A stretch of 6,197 nt of DNA from Victivallales bacterium. GTDB lineage: Bacteria; Verrucomicrobiota; Lentisphaeria; Oligosphaerales; Oligosphaeraceae. Position 1 is the first letter of the stretch; each line of letters opens with the position of its first letter. This document shows, piece by piece, positions 6,152-6,197 of this stretch. The translations under genes were made by a program, and so were the position numbers. The stretch covers positions 1 through 6,197 of the forward strand of contig JAGCTA010000086.1 of NCBI GenBank assembly GCA_017963875.1, in the 5' to 3' direction. The notes below the pieces were generated by a model. The model was not told the DNA's origin and did no database searches. It saw only the letters and a program-made list of their open reading frames with translations.

Positions 6152-6197
6152 ATGAAAAAACTGCTGATTCTCTGCACCCTGTTCCTAGGTTTCGTGC
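6152..6197 (+). CDS. N-terminal fragment of a secreted protein, probable paralogue of the 3291-5873 gene
   Basis: An ATG at 6152, preceded by AGGA at 6141-6144 (7-nt spacing), opens a frame that runs to the window edge and reads MKKLLILCTLFLGFV. This is a typical Sec signal-peptide start: two lysines, then a hydrophobic core. It matches the first 15 residues of the 860-residue protein at 11 positions, and the first 18 bases are identical. Later codons differ mostly at synonymous or conservative positions, which fits an older duplication under selection. Only the signal peptide is visible, so membership in the same family is an inference: unrelated secreted proteins can share similar leaders. 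Confidence 0.65.
   Translation, partial: MKKLLILCTLFLGFV

Overview
The window reads as bacterial chromosome from a free-living or gut-type member of the PVC group, most likely Lentisphaerota (Victivallales-like). This placement is an inference. It rests on a large secreted multidomain protein of a type I associate with planctomycetes, verrucomicrobia and lentisphaerae, on what looks like a second copy of it starting at the right edge, and on a hairpin-rich intergenic repeat. No rRNA, tRNA or marker gene is present to confirm it. All genes are on the + strand and no credible minus-strand gene was found.

Layout. Positions 2-115 hold the last 37 codons of a gene whose C-terminus is a lysine/aspartate/glutamate low-complexity repeat (KKEPD and KKDD units). 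After a 20-nt gap, 136-2058 encodes a membrane sensor histidine kinase (seven predicted membrane segments, PAS, HisKA, HATPase) with no receiver domain and no response regulator in view. A 68-nt gap carries a plausible sigma70-type promoter. It is followed by nagA (2127-3266, N-acetylglucosamine-6-phosphate deacetylase) and, 24 nt later, a Sec-exported 860-residue protein (3291-5873). That protein has a carbohydrate-binding-like beta domain at each end and a probable TIM-barrel centre. The last two genes look co-transcribed.

The 278-nt gap 5874-6151 has no gene. Its right half contains three direct copies of an ATCAGTA-CCCC unit and three hairpins, all closed by a C(GAA)G mini-loop, in a compact block at about 5966-6120. 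This block resembles a REP/BIME-like or MITE-like repeat and is the least explained structure in the window. At 6152 a new gene begins whose signal peptide matches that of the 860-residue protein at 11 of 15 residues, pointing to a tandem paralogue.

How the parts may work together (inference): the exported protein or proteins bind and perhaps cleave an amino-sugar-containing glycan outside the cytoplasm, and NagA deacetylates imported GlcNAc-6-phosphate in the cytoplasm. The kinase may sense an envelope or external signal, but nothing here ties it directly to the sugar genes.
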